A stretch of DNA of 64,000 nucleotides from Maratus speciosus (lineage: Eukaryota > Arthropoda > Arachnida > Araneae > Salticidae): contig OZ010792.1 of the NCBI GenBank assembly GCA_963932465.1, positions 281,897,836 to 281,961,835 of the forward strand. The letters are read 5' to 3'. The position numbers were made by a program, and so were the translations under genes. Each line of letters begins with the position of its first letter. Position 1 is the first letter of the stretch. This document shows, piece by piece, positions 34,145 through 45,226 of this stretch. The notes beneath the pieces are model-generated. The model did no database searches and was not told the DNA's origin. It saw only the letters and a list, made by a program, of their open reading frames with translations.

Positions 34145-34181
34145 CAAATTGGACTTGGTCTACTATGGTTGTGAGCCCCTC
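33307..34181. mobile_element. TIR element with GAGGGGCTC ends, holding a nested MITE
   Basis: GAGGGGCTCGCAACCATA at 33307 pairs with the mirror at 34181 (GAGGGGCTCACAACCATA on the minus strand). Arms continue through GAGATAG(T/C)CCATTTAGAA and ATCTGTTTTAT. The right arm carries a long T-rich tract (34065-34144), source of a Lys-only frame that is not a gene. The target duplication is unclear; AAAT lies next to both ends. Confidence 0.7.
33415..33966. mobile_element. TTAA MITE, 552 bp, nested in an arm
   Basis: TTAACCCTTTAT at 33415 and ATAAAGGGTTAA at 33966 are exact inverted 12-mers with TTAA ends, and partial pairing goes further inward. Contains a (CA)n tract followed by an A-run (33560-33590). 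Non-coding. Confidence 0.75.
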
Positions 34182-35238
34182 AAATATTACAGACTTAAAT
34201 AACTGATTATAGCAATCACATTATATCAATATAATATTATAGAGTATAATACTGCTAACAGAATATATGTAATGAATTTTAATATTCTTCTAAAAACCAA
34301 GCAAGTAAAATATAAACAACAAGAAAACATATCTTCTGGGAAAATATAGTAATGTTTTGGGGGAAAATGTAAATGTCATGAACATAAAAGTGAATTCTAA
34401 AATATTATAGTTGAAGAACCTTATTGCACATGAGTATTAATTTCGTAGATTTTAAGACTTTTGATGCTGTGAATATTTAAAACTAATTTAAAGATCTTCT
34501 AAGTCAGCTTGAAATAGTATGGATAATTTTTGTTGTTTAGTGATAGAAAAATTTTCTACAAATCATAAGCGAAAATAAACAGGAAAATTTAAATACTGGA
34601 AAAATCATGTTGTAAAAGTTTAATGAAAAATAAATAAATAAATAAATACTCAAAGTACTACCTATACGTTAATCCAATCTAGTAATAATGTTTGCTCATT
34701 TATCACATCTTAAAATTAATCCAATATACAAAATAAATAATTAACTAAACCGCTCTTTTTTTTCACAAATCAGATGAAAGCTATTTCATTTGACAAACAA
34801 AATTGTCAAACCATTGGAAACGTTCTGGAAATGCTATTACACAGTTGTATTGTAATAAAATATCACATGTTGCGTAAAATGCACGAAGTCTCTCTCTTTA
34901 TTTATCTAACGATTTTAATAGATTTGTGAAATTCCAACGCTGCATTAACTAGCCGATCAGGTGAATAATCTCGTTTCCGTTTTGCTACAAATAATTATTT
35001 AAACAGCGGGCTCTACTTAAAAAAAAAAAAAAATAATAAAAAAAAAAAAAATAAAAAAAAATGTTTGCTTTCGTGACGAATTTTGAATACAAAATTTTGG
35101 TTTGTTCAATCACAATATTTCTTTAATTAAATTAGGCAAAAATTTCTTATCTGAATTACTGGTAACAAAAGATTAAAAATTCTGTAAAATATGCTTTTTA
35201 GAGTCTCCCCGATTACGATATCACATGCTCACATATGA
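34182..35238. other. AT-rich stretch with A-runs
   Basis: An (AAAT)n patch near 34628-34648 and long A-runs at about 35019-35062. No gene seen. Confidence 0.45.
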
Positions 35239-35570
35239 GGAATTTAAATTAGGCGATTACTAATGATCTAATATAAATATTGAAGAACAAGTTTCACCAT
35301 CAGAAAGACGACGTCAGGCGCAGATATAGTGCGTTTTCAAAAATTATTTTCCTACATTTTACGTATTTTTGAGGAGACTATGCATTTTTAAAATTTTGCC
35401 TGTGTGAAAATTTCGAAGTTTAATGCATTTTTATATGTCATTAAAAATGTAGAAAAATAATTTCTGAAAACGTAGTACATCTGCATCTCACGTATTCTTT
35501 CTGATAGTGAAAATCTTTTCCCGATATTTATATTATGTAATTAGTAATCCTTAATGAAAATTCCCCGTAT
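35239..35570. mobile_element. Foldback MITE, about 330 bp
   Basis: Left arm 35250-35370 (GATTACTAATGATCTAATAT, TCACCATCAGAAAGA, AAAATTATTTTCCTACATTT) pairs with right arm 35440-35560 in reverse. Arms are about 120 bp with moderate divergence. Exact ends are not certain. Confidence 0.65.
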
Positions 35571-35582
35571 TAGATGAATGTA

Positions 35583-35808
35583 GGCTTCATCATCAGTGCG
35601 AAAATTTAAAAATAAATAAAAATTAAATTAAAAAAAGTAGATTCAAATGGTAGAGAGCCAGAGAGGCGCACCTCACAGCTCGCAGTCAACGACAAAAATA
35701 GTGAGCTGTGAAGTGCGCCTCTCTGGCTCTCTTCTCTTTTAATCTACATTTTTTAATTTTAAATTTAAATTTCATTTATTTTTAAATTTTCGTCTTGATG
35801 ATGAAGCC
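35583..35808. mobile_element. Foldback element, about 226 bp, GC-rich central hairpin
   Basis: GGCTTCATCATCA at 35583 pairs with TGATGATGAAGCC ending 35808; the AT-rich middle of the arms also pairs, and the centre holds AGAGAGCCAGAGAGGCGCAC against its mirror. Arms total about 100 bp each around a loop near 35690. The hairpin is strong enough to matter for replication or small RNA production, but neither is shown here. Confidence 0.7.
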
Positions 35809-36372
35809 CCAGAGGCTTTAAAACAGCTGTATACGATTTCTATATACATTTATTTGCGCTAAGTGACATTGTTTATCCTTTCTTAATATATTGGCACAAA
35901 GTACAATCCTCCCCCTTTTTATAATAACCAATTTCCAAAGAAAAAAAAATAAACGTCTTAAAAATGGCATAGGATCTAATGAAAAATTTATATTTAAGGA
36001 AAACTGTTGTTGAGAAAGGGAGAAAATATTAATTGAATTCAGATAGTGTCAATAAACTGGGTTCGAAAAACTTCGAAATGTAACATGTTATTTGAAGCTA
36101 GATAAAATTAATACAGGAAATTTATACAGGAGTGACTGCAAATAGGAATGTTTCTATCGCATTCCATCTATAATGAACGGAAATTATGAAATCCTGAATG
36201 TATATGTTTAAGCTTGAGTACTTCAGTGGAATGGGTTGAATTTAAAAACGCATGACGACAATTACATAACTCGGTTCTGAATATGTTCCTCCAACACCAA
36301 TTAGTTTAAATCATTCTCCACTCTTCCCTTTAATCTTGAGTTTTCCCTCAGATATCATGTAAGGAATTTCAC

Positions 36373-36443
36373 CCGATGGCAGGTAGCTCAAAGGTCAGAG
36401 CACTCAAGCATGGTTACGAAATCCGGTTTTCAAATTCTTAGTC
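36373..36443 (+). repeat. tRNA-derived SINE head
   Basis: GGTAGCTCAAAGGTCAGAGC is a good A-box/D-arm and GGTTTTCAAATTC a decayed B-box. It leads straight into a dispersed repeat (36436-36620) whose second copy lies at 37060-37230, as expected for a SINE body. Confidence 0.5.
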
Positions 36444-37230
36444 TAAAGTGCCGTATCTAAGATCATATGTCGAAAACTATGCAGCGGAACACATATGCAT
36501 AAATATGTATCTATAGGTATACATAATAATCTTTACACTTATTATAATGCTATGTTGTACGATTTAGATGCGAATTTAAGTACCGAGCCGTCATCACATT
36601 TGGCAGAATATGACATACGGATATTTTGATATAAGCAAGCACAATTTCTCAAAAGTATTATTATTTAATCCTAGAACTACCGGAAATTTTACTCAAGTTT
36701 TATAAAAATATTCTGCACCAGTATTTTTATTTAAAATTATTTAACTTATTACTGACGGGCTTAAATATATTTTTGTTTTCAATAAATATTTTGAATGTAC
36801 CTGTCGTGTCCATTGAACCCGTCTAGCAGGCGGTGGCTTAAATAAACTTCAAGTGTTGGCTATTTTTAATGGATCATGTATACAAATTGATATCACATAC
36901 CCATACATATTTCAGTTGTTAGGCCTCTAAAACACACATGTACATATATCTTTTAAATATTAGTCTTGTAAGTGTTATTTTATTTCTAATAATAATAATT
37001 ATTATTATTTTCTTTATATCATATGTTTAATATGATAACAATATCAGACATTTAAACTGTTGGCCTAAAGTACCGTATCTAACAGATCCTATGACGAAAA
37101 TTATGCACCAGCATATACATAGGCATAGATATGTATGCATAGACCCATATAATATTCTTTACATTTGTTAAAATGCTATTTTGTATGATTAAGAAATAAA
37201 TTTGTGTGCTGGGCTTTGATCGCATTCAAT
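36436..37230. repeat. SINE-body repeat, two direct copies (36436-36620, 37060-37230)
   Basis: Shared phrases in order: CTAAAGT(G/A)CCGTATCTAA, GAAAA(C/T)TATGCA, CATA(A)ATATGTAT, TATAATGCTAT/AAATGCTAT and TGTA(C/T)GATT. The second copy lacks the tRNA-like head. The member of another repeat family at 36670-36842 lies between them. Confidence 0.6.
36670..36842. repeat. Dispersed repeat family, copy 2
   Basis: CTAGAACTACCGGAAATTTT starts it, followed by CTCAAGTTTTATAAAAATAT and TTTTATTTAAAATTATTTAA; it ends with TCTAGCAGGCGGTGGCTTAA. Matches 31374 onward and 52650-52830. Confidence 0.6.
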
Positions 37231-37306
37231 GGGATATGATATACATATATTCTAAATAAAAATCTCATGTCAAAAATATAATTATTTGAAAAACTTCACA
37301 TGATGG

Positions 37307-37307
<1 letters not shown>

Positions 37308-37368
<61 letters not shown>
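37308..37368. repeat. A-run and (TA)n microsatellite
   Basis: About 30 A, then about 14 TA units; the TA tract is the left flank of the next element. Confidence 0.95.
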
Positions 37369-37371
<3 letters not shown>

Positions 37372-38176
37372 TGTAAATTAAAATGTCTGAAATTCAGTCA
37401 CTTAAGTGTCTGAAACGGAGTGTTCAATTTTCAGACATTTTAAAATGTCTGAATTTTTTCAGACACTTTTTGCGACTGAATTTCAGACACTTGAAACGTC
37501 TGAATAGCAGACATTTTTTGTAAGCATTTTATGTAGCCATGTTTGACCACGCTGAATACTGGGAAAATATCTGGCCGTTGTCCTGCCCCCTCTACCCCCA
37601 TACCGCCTGATTTTCTGGTGCTCCCAATTTTAGTATGCAATTTCCATAAAGCTGATAATTTAAATCTTTTACGACATTGTACTAATTATAATGAGTATTT
37701 TGTTTCAGGAGTAGAATAAGATTAAAAAGAGAAAATATTTATCTAAATATTAGAATTTTAAAATTTTGTTTTTAATCTTACTTTACTTTAAAAGTTCAAA
37801 ATATTGATTATAATCAGTACAATTTCGAAACAGATTTAAAATATAAGCTTCGCAAATATTGCACATGAAATCTGGGGGAACTAAAATCGTAAGAGAACGG
37901 GGCACTACCCATGCTTTAATCAAGGAGTCCTTTTGCAAAAAATGCAACCCTGCAGTATTGTTAGCTAAATACAGATGCCCGGTATTCGGGAGTATCCGTT
38001 ATGGAGGTTAATGGACATTCCCGAATAGCGGATACTTCGATTTAGCGAATACTTTTTTGATGCGCAAGGCATACATATTTGTATTATTTTTACCTCACAA
38101 AAGCAGGCATCTCCGATTATCCGACAAATTTCGCGGTCCCGAAGTGTCCGCTATTAAGGCTTTTTAAGGTATATGG

Positions 38177-38212
<36 letters not shown>

Positions 38213-40552
38213 TTATCTTGTCCTACTCTAAAAGTTCAAAATATTTATCATAGTCGGTGGAATGTCGAAAGAGATTTAAAAAATCCCGTGTACGCGAAAA
38301 TGGGCAAGAAAATCCCCCTCCCGTCCCGCCCCCCAAAAAAGGAAAATTCATAGAATTCAAAAATTAGATTTTGCCCCATAGGCAATTTTACATATGCATC
38401 AGATGATAAACACAACAGCTATATAACCATGAGTAAATAATAAAATAGTAAATAAATATTCTATTTTAATAGCATTGAGAAAAAAAAATTACTTCTAATT
38501 TCAAAACTTAGCCATTTTTGTATTTGTCATTTAAGTACATATAAATAAAATAGTTAAGTCATTTTAAGTAGTAAACATGTGTAATATTTTTTTTTCTTTT
38601 TAAATATGTGGTAATTTGTCATGCTTAGTTAAAAGTAAACACCAGTTTGGTATCTAATTTTATATATCATTCTTCGGAATATGTATATAATTTTCTTTAA
38701 ACATATTCCGTATTCAATTTAAAATTTCCACCCGCTATTGCTTAAAAATGTATATCATTATTATTCTTTTTTATGGAACAACACGATATAAGTCATATTT
38801 AATTTATTTTATTTTTTATTCCTGTAAAATTTGTATCCTTTGAATATGAGCTAAATAGATTTTATATATTTGATAAGAAAATAATGATCTAAGAAATAGA
38901 AAAAAAAACAAAAAACAGAAGAAAATAGAAAGTAAAAAAAAAAAAAAAAAAAAAATACATCAGACAGTATACGTACTATTCTTAATTGTTTGAAAAACGT
39001 TTTGAACATAAAAAAGCAGTTATTAAATGGCTTAAAAATATATTTAATACTGTATCATATAAGTAAATACGAACTTTTAAAAATATAAGGCAGTTTTATA
39101 CATAAACTTCATATCAAGGCATAAACAACTCTTTATTTATGTCTAAATTATCATGTGTAATTTTTTTTAGTGCCAACAATTACTTGTACCAGAACCGTTG
39201 CAAATTCGATTGCAGTAAAAGGAAATTTAATAATTATTTCTCGCATTACTCAATTTAAAAAATTTTAAATCATGAACAAAATATCGCAAAAAAAATGCTT
39301 GCATATAAATTACAAAAATTAATATACCAATTTAAAAAACACAAAAAATATTAATTAAACTTTATAATTATACTGCTAAACAGCAACGTAAACTGCAAAA
39401 TATGAATAAAATGTTTCTCCGTTTGTTTAATGTTTCGAAAATTTTACTGGATGATATAAAAAATTCATATTATTTTTAGAAATTTGGTAAATGTTAAATC
39501 TGAAACATTGGATATCAAAATTTACGATTTTCAATAATAAATTAAAAAATCAATAAGAATAAATCTTTCCGTGATTAAAAACTGCAATATATACAGTCAA
39601 ATTTCACAATATTAATGCTTTTTTTCAATCTGAAAACTTTTCCTAATATCATAATAATATGAATCATCATATTTAGCTCCAAAATAATAATAATAACAAA
39701 AAATAAAATAAATGCCTGATGTCATATACTACAAGCGTTTATAGTCAGTAAACAGTAAAAAACATAGAATAAACACAGTTACAAATGGCTTCAATTTAAT
39801 GTTTTTATCTCTGATAAATGAAGCGATGAATCATTCAACTTTTCAAACCTATGTTGCAAGTTTTGTTTTTGAGCAAAGACAAATTATAATTACTTCACAT
39901 CACCCTATCGAAAATGAAGATTAAACTATCACTCATTCGTTTATTTACAAAGGTCAACAAATAGAATTACAGCATTGCTATTTAATTTTCAAAACAATTA
40001 TATTTCATTCCGTTACATTAAGAAGGCATATAACAGACGACCGTTAGTGAAATCAAAAATTTAGCATTAAACTACAGAAAAGAGATACATTTTTATAAAC
40101 GATTTCACTCATATTCAAAGGTATAGAAATCTATCGGAATAAAATATTAGAATTAAATATGACTTACTCGTTCGTTCTATAAATACCCAGATTAACACAT
40201 ATCCTTTTAATCCAAGCAATGGCGGCGGTGAAAATTTAATTCTTTCTGTTCTTATCTCAAGAAGGTGCTGTAGATGACACGCGCGGAAATCAGCGTTCTG
40301 ATTGGCTGTTAAGAATAGTACCAAAGATGATGTTTAACTATCGCTTGGAGCGTACCGTCTTAAAATCAGACGGTTGTTGGATAATTTACACATGTTTCTC
40401 GGTTCGTTTATAGCATGATCATAGTAAGACATTTATGTGTCTTAAATTTAGACGTCTGTTATGTCTGAATTTTCAGATTCAGACACTTAAGTGACTGAAA
40501 TTCTTTTTCAGTCACATATGTGTCTAAATTTAAGACGCCTCTATTTGCAGTG
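37369..40552. mobile_element. 3.2-kb TIR element with TCAGACA/TGTCTGA subterminal repeats
   Basis: Left end CACTGTAAATTAAAATGTCTG and right end GCAGTG (minus strand CACTGCAAATAGAGGCGTCT) lie in TA microsatellites. Arms 37369-37520 and 40420-40552 carry many TGTCTGAA/TTCAGACA words and the shared phrase CAGTCACTTAAGTGTCTGAA. Possible TA or TATATATA duplication cannot be told from the microsatellite. The interior is AT-rich with poly-A tracts, an internal foldback-like patch at 37975-38170 (CCCGAATAGCGGATAC type), and no transposase. Confidence 0.7.
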
Positions 40553-40674
40553 TATATATATATATATATATACATTAATTGTGCATATAAAACAATATAT
40601 ACATTCATATATCTATCCATAGTTAGTATCCTATAACACACATCTTTATACAAATACAGTGATTGACCTCTCAC

Positions 40675-40886
40675 TTATCCCTTCGCAACGAGCATCGTGT
40701 ATGCATGACGTGTAAAATACTTAGAATTTTGTATTATTCCCACCAGTAATTTTTAATTGTAAATTCCGACTGGCTAAACATAAACAGTTAATAGTGTACG
40801 ATTAAAATACAAAAAACTTTCAAGTTAAAAATATCGGTGAAAAACATAAAAAAATTCGTAAAGGATGCTCGTTGCGAAGGAGTTAA
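40675..40886. mobile_element. TTAA MITE, 212 bp
   Basis: CCCTTCGCAACGAGCATC at the left (after TTAT) and GATGCTCGTTGCGAAGGAG before TTAA at 40886 form a 16-bp perfect core TIR. The TTAA at 40883-40886 is immediately followed by CCCTATACGGCACAGG, which could be the tip of a second, truncated TTAACCC element. Confidence 0.75.
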
Positions 40887-41337
40887 CCCTATACGGCACA
40901 GGAAAATTCTATTCGTAAAATGATAATACTAAACTGTATCGTTTAAAAAAATTCCTAAAAATGTTTACTACATGATACTAGTAATGCCATCTGTCGATAG
41001 AAAACAAAAAAAAATTTCTTCTTTTGAACTACTTTTCAGTCAACCGAATGATTTTCTTTTTTTTGCAAAAATATCGATTACAGTTTGTCACGTGCGCTTA
41101 ACATTAGCATCCTGAAATTTTGACCTCTTTCTAACCCTATGAAGATGTGACGAAAAGTACATAAGCTGTACCATTTTCAAAGCTGCCTTGATCGAGAGAA
41201 CTCAAATATGGTGTCAAAAGTGGGTGTTAGTATTTGAAAAACAAAGTTGCTTCAATTTTTAATTCGTAGACGGCTATCAAATCCTAATTTATGCCTCAGT
41301 ATTCAATAGTAGCCGTTATTACCAATTAGTCTTTAAA
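40887..41337. other. No complete element recognised
   Basis: May begin with a truncated TTAACCC element tip. No right end or coding frame was found. Confidence 0.35.
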
Positions 41338-41434
41338 AGAAACATTTTTATAGCATAATTTTTGCGGAACAAGCGTCAATTTATCCTTTTTTTCTTACGA
41401 CTGTACCATCATCAGTTTAGAGCAAATGGTACAG
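41338..41434. repeat. Left fragment of the 181-bp tandem array
   Basis: Contains AACATTTTTATAGCATAATT, TTTGCGGAAC, CGACTGTACCATCATCAGTT and ends with TGGTACAG. The same words continue at 50617-51130 on the far side of the 9.2-kb nested block. Confidence 0.75.
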
Positions 41435-43310
41435 TAGGGTGGGTCGAAAAAAGCAAATTTTTCAGGTCAATTTCTAATAGCGCAGAAAAGTTGTCTTTTG
41501 TAATTAGAAGAATAACGCAAAAAATATTTTTGATATCGGTTAATATCTTTAGGTCGCGCATTGCACTTGAATTTTTGAAAATATGATGAAACGGAACAAT
41601 TTTTGAAATTAACGATGAAAATTAAAAAAAATATTCAGAGCTACTTCTAATAGTGCGTAAATGTCACCTTTCGGCACTGGAAGAATAACACAAAAAATTA
41701 TTTAAAATCGGTTAATATCTTTAGATCGCAGATTGCACTTGTATTTTGCAAAACATAACCAAAATTGACAATTTTTGAAATTACATGATGAAAATTTAAA
41801 AAGATATTCAGACCTATTTCTAATAGTGCGTAAAAATCACATTTTGAAATTAGAAGAATAACATAAAAACTATTTATAATCGATTAATCTCTTTAGGTCG
41901 CTTCATCTCACTTGAAATTTTGAAAACCTTGTCAAAAATAGCACATTTCTGCAATACAGGAGCCAGGTTCAAAATACTTTAGTCATATAACTACTACAGC
42001 TGGAACCGGTAGAGATAGTTTTAGAAGTGTTGTTTTATATCTATCTGAAAAGAGCATCTCCTCATACGAAGTCGTTGTAGTTGGATGTGACGGCACTTCT
42101 ATCACTACGGGATAGAAAATAAGCAGCCATTTGAAATTTAGAAATGCCGATAGATAGGCCCTTTCATTGGTTTATTTGCCTTTTGCCTTTCATTGAATTA
42201 CCTTTTACGCACTTGTTTCAGCATATTGATGGAAAAAGCACAGGGCCGGTATTATTTTCTGGTCCTACGGTACACAGTTACGAAATTGCAGCAACCTGCC
42301 CAGTCATTCGACCGTTTTTACAAATAACAGTTATTAACCGTATTTTTTTATGATCGCGACCACAATATGGTCAATAATATGGTCATAATACGTTAACGAT
42401 ATGCTCAAGTAACCGTTATTTACAAAAAAGGTAAAACGATTAAACAGTTTAATGCCGATTTTTAACAGTGTAAGCAACTACCTGCTTTTGTAAATTATTT
42501 GTTGTCAAAATTCAATTAGTCAATTGCAATATCCCAACAATGACTGTTAATAAACCAAATGACTTCAATTAAGATTTAAAATATCAATCTTCTGTAAATA
42601 ATCAACGCTGTGCGACAGGCTTCTGTCCTGGGAATGTTGCTGTCCGTAATTCGAGGGCTTATTTCTCACTAACGACTACAAACAGAACTCTCAGACTGTA
42701 TGGATCCATCAGAAAGTCCAATCAATGAATTGAAACAGTTAGTTTTGTACGTCATGTAAACATGTGTGTCTATATTGTTTGACATTAGGGTAATTCCGGA
42801 ATTTATGCCGCACATTTTTTTGAATTTGTGTATAAAGTCCCATGGTGGACATAAAATAAAAAAAATCATGCTGGGCTATTTAATGTTAAATATACAACGC
42901 GTGTAGTGCGACGAAAAAATTCAAAATAAATTATTAAAATTTTTTAACAATTTTTTTTCTAAAACATTACACTGCGGCGCGTCAAACGTACATTCAGGCG
43001 GAGACACCGCACTTGTGCGGTAGTTATGCCGCGCTTGTAATAAGGACAGAATGAAATTATAAATAAAAATACTTAAAAAAATATTCATATCTGGACTATA
43101 ATTAACGATGTAATAACAAAATGAAACTAAATGAGTACAATGAAACGTATTAGTAGATTCAAATTAATAATTGTTGCCTACTTTCACTATTTAAATTATC
43201 GACTTATTTTTTTACATCAAATTTTAATTGTTATTTCAGCAACAACGTAACATAAATGTATTAGAAAGGGAAAAGAAAAAAAGTAAAATTTTGTTTACAT
43301 AATTTATTTG

Positions 43311-43510
43311 TTAACCCTTTCGGAACCGATGGCTTTTACACAAATTTTATTCACTTGCACCATTTTTTTAAAAGAAGTTACCTTTACTTAAATAATCATG
43401 AAAATGCTCTAATCAAAGAAAGCAAATATTACCTTTCTTTTTTACTTTAACTTCGTCATTTTTGGTGATAATAATCACCTGCTTTTGCTATTTCTTTCTG
43501 TGTCCCTTTC
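43311..43510. mobile_element. TTAA MITE copy, right end not found
   Basis: TTAACCCTTTCGGAACCGAT, CTTTTACACAAATTTTATTC and TTGCACCA match the reverse complement of the MITE at 25718-25905. The other end is missing or too decayed, perhaps lost when the LINE inserted just downstream. Confidence 0.6.
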
Positions 43511-43651
43511 TTTCAAATAACATAGGGCGGGGGCCTAGTGACGCCTAGACCTTTATAATCCATCTAAATTAATATAATTTGTTAATAAAATTTATTAGCA
43601 AGTAAATTAGTCAACTTCTAACCTAACTTTATCACCTCACTTCAAGTAGAA

Positions 43652-45133
43652 ATGGGCAAGTATAGAGATAAGCTTCCTCTCACGACTGGCCGAATGCGAC
43701 GTTCAGACAGACTCAACTCAATAAAGTCTGATAATACACAACAGACCCTGAAAGATATGTCTATAACAGATCTCCTTTATAAAGGTAAACAGATCGTGAT
43801 AAAGGGCCTTAAGTGCTCTGAGGACAGTGAGGACGATACAATCCAAAATAACCTGAAAATACTAAAGAGGATATTCATGGCCCTGGTGCCGAAATGCGCT
43901 GAATTGACAGCAGAACTAGAAAAACAACAAGACCTGAAAAAGTTACAGGAGGAAACCATAGCAAAACAAGAATGCTCAATCGTAGAGTTAAAAAACAATG
44001 TTAATAAATGCCTAAGCTCTATACCCTCTTTAGAAGATATCGGCGAAAAATTCAAAGCAGTATTAGAAGAGAACTCGCACAATAGCCCAACCATCATACC
44101 CCTCCCACCACCAAGAGAATCGCCGGATCTGCCTGTAACTCAGCCAACGTTAGTACATGGTCCAGATACAGCTCGCCCAATCAGTATCACGGCCCAAACC
44201 CACCCATCGCATGACAGAGCCTATAAAAGAACACTAATAGTCAAAGGAACCTCAAAGATGCCTGGCCAAACAATACAACAACAAATACTTAAGCATAATG
44301 GCCACACTGCAGCTAAAGTAGAGAAAATATTTATAAGACAACACCAAATGGAAATTAAGTGTAAATCCGAAGCTGATGCCTCATACCTCAAAAGAGAATT
44401 ACAGAAGAACAAAATTCTAAATAGAACTCTAGTAGTTCTACATAAAACCATTCCCACATTTAAGATGATCCTGCTAGATGTACCAGAACAAATAACAGAC
44501 ACACAAATAAAGGAAAATATACAAACCAACTTCCAGGCAAGAGAAGATGAGCTATTGTTTCTCACTTCATTCAAATCGAGGAAGTCACAAAATACAAAGA
44601 ACTGGATAATAGTCATGCCCAGAGGTTTAGGAAGGGCCATTATAGCATCAAATGGACTTACCCTTGGACTTAAGTCATGCCGTCTGCGACCTCACACATC
44701 GGTGCAAAGATGCACGAATTGCCAAGCGTTTGATCACGACAGGAAACGTTGTAGAAGCAGAGAATACTGCTCTAACTGTGGGGATGCGCATGAACCAAGG
44801 GCATGTGACTTGCCACATGGCTGCGTCAATTGCCTAGCGCATAATAATGTTGAAGGGACTCGCTTCAACACCAAGCACGCAGCTTCGGATTCCATCTGCC
44901 CGGTTTTCCAAGCAGCGTATGCCAACGAAAGAGAACGCCTTAATAGCATCTTTCTTCAAAGCAACCCAGTCGAACCACCAATCCAGGAATTCCAACACAC
45001 AGTGGACTCTCAGCATCCCCCACAATGGACTGCCAGGGACTGGACACCTGTCTACCGACACTGGCCACTCCCGCCCCATGAAGATACTCACGACACTCAT
45101 CACCGTGCAGGCCAAAGAGGTAGGCCCTTTTAA
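43652..45133 (+). CDS. LINE ORF1, gag-like protein with zinc knuckles
   Basis: 493 codons. ORF1 proteins of this group bind the element RNA and form the ribonucleoprotein. The N-terminal part (about residues 75-130) is rich in Leu, Glu, Lys and Gln with heptad-like spacing, a probable coiled coil. A Pro-rich stretch follows (about 145-185), then the likely RNA-binding middle domain typical of I/R1/Jockey gag proteins. Three zinc knuckles lie near the C-terminus: C354-x2-C-x4-H-x4-C, C373-x2-C-x3-H-x4-C, and a third opening C391-x2-C with a distant H...C that ends HAASDSICPVF, a pattern seen in Jockey and R1 gag. The start was chosen as the first ATG of the long frame. No internal stop, so intact as read. 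The gap to ORF2 is 93 bp in the same frame. Confidence 0.9.
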   Translation: MGKYRDKLPLTTGRMRRSDRLNSIKSDNTQQTLKDMSITDLLYKGKQIVIKGLKCSEDSEDDTIQNNLKILKRIFMALVPKCAELTAELEKQQDLKKLQEETIAKQECSIVELKNNVNKCLSSIPSLEDIGEKFKAVLEENSHNSPTIIPLPPPRESPDLPVTQPTLVHGPDTARPISITAQTHPSHDRAYKRTLIVKGTSKMPGQTIQQQILKHNGHTAAKVEKIFIRQHQMEIKCKSEADASYLKRELQKNKILNRTLVVLHKTIPTFKMILLDVPEQITDTQIKENIQTNFQAREDELLFLTSFKSRKSQNTKNWIIVMPRGLGRAIIASNGLTLGLKSCRLRPHTSVQRCTNCQAFDHDRKRCRSREYCSNCGDAHEPRACDLPHGCVNCLAHNNVEGTRFNTKHAASDSICPVFQAAYANERERLNSIFLQSNPVEPPIQEFQHTVDSQHPPQWTARDWTPVYRHWPLPPHEDTHDTHHRAGQRGRPF

Positions 45134-45226
45134 AACTAAACCTAACACTTTATAATTATTTCTCCATTTGGAGTTTCCCCAAGTACTCTATTTATATAGC
45201 AATCTATTATTTAGCAATTATATCAG

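Noticed and set aside
33941..34147. Minus-strand frame of mostly Lys
   Set aside because: It is the translation of a long T-rich tract; simple sequence, not a gene.
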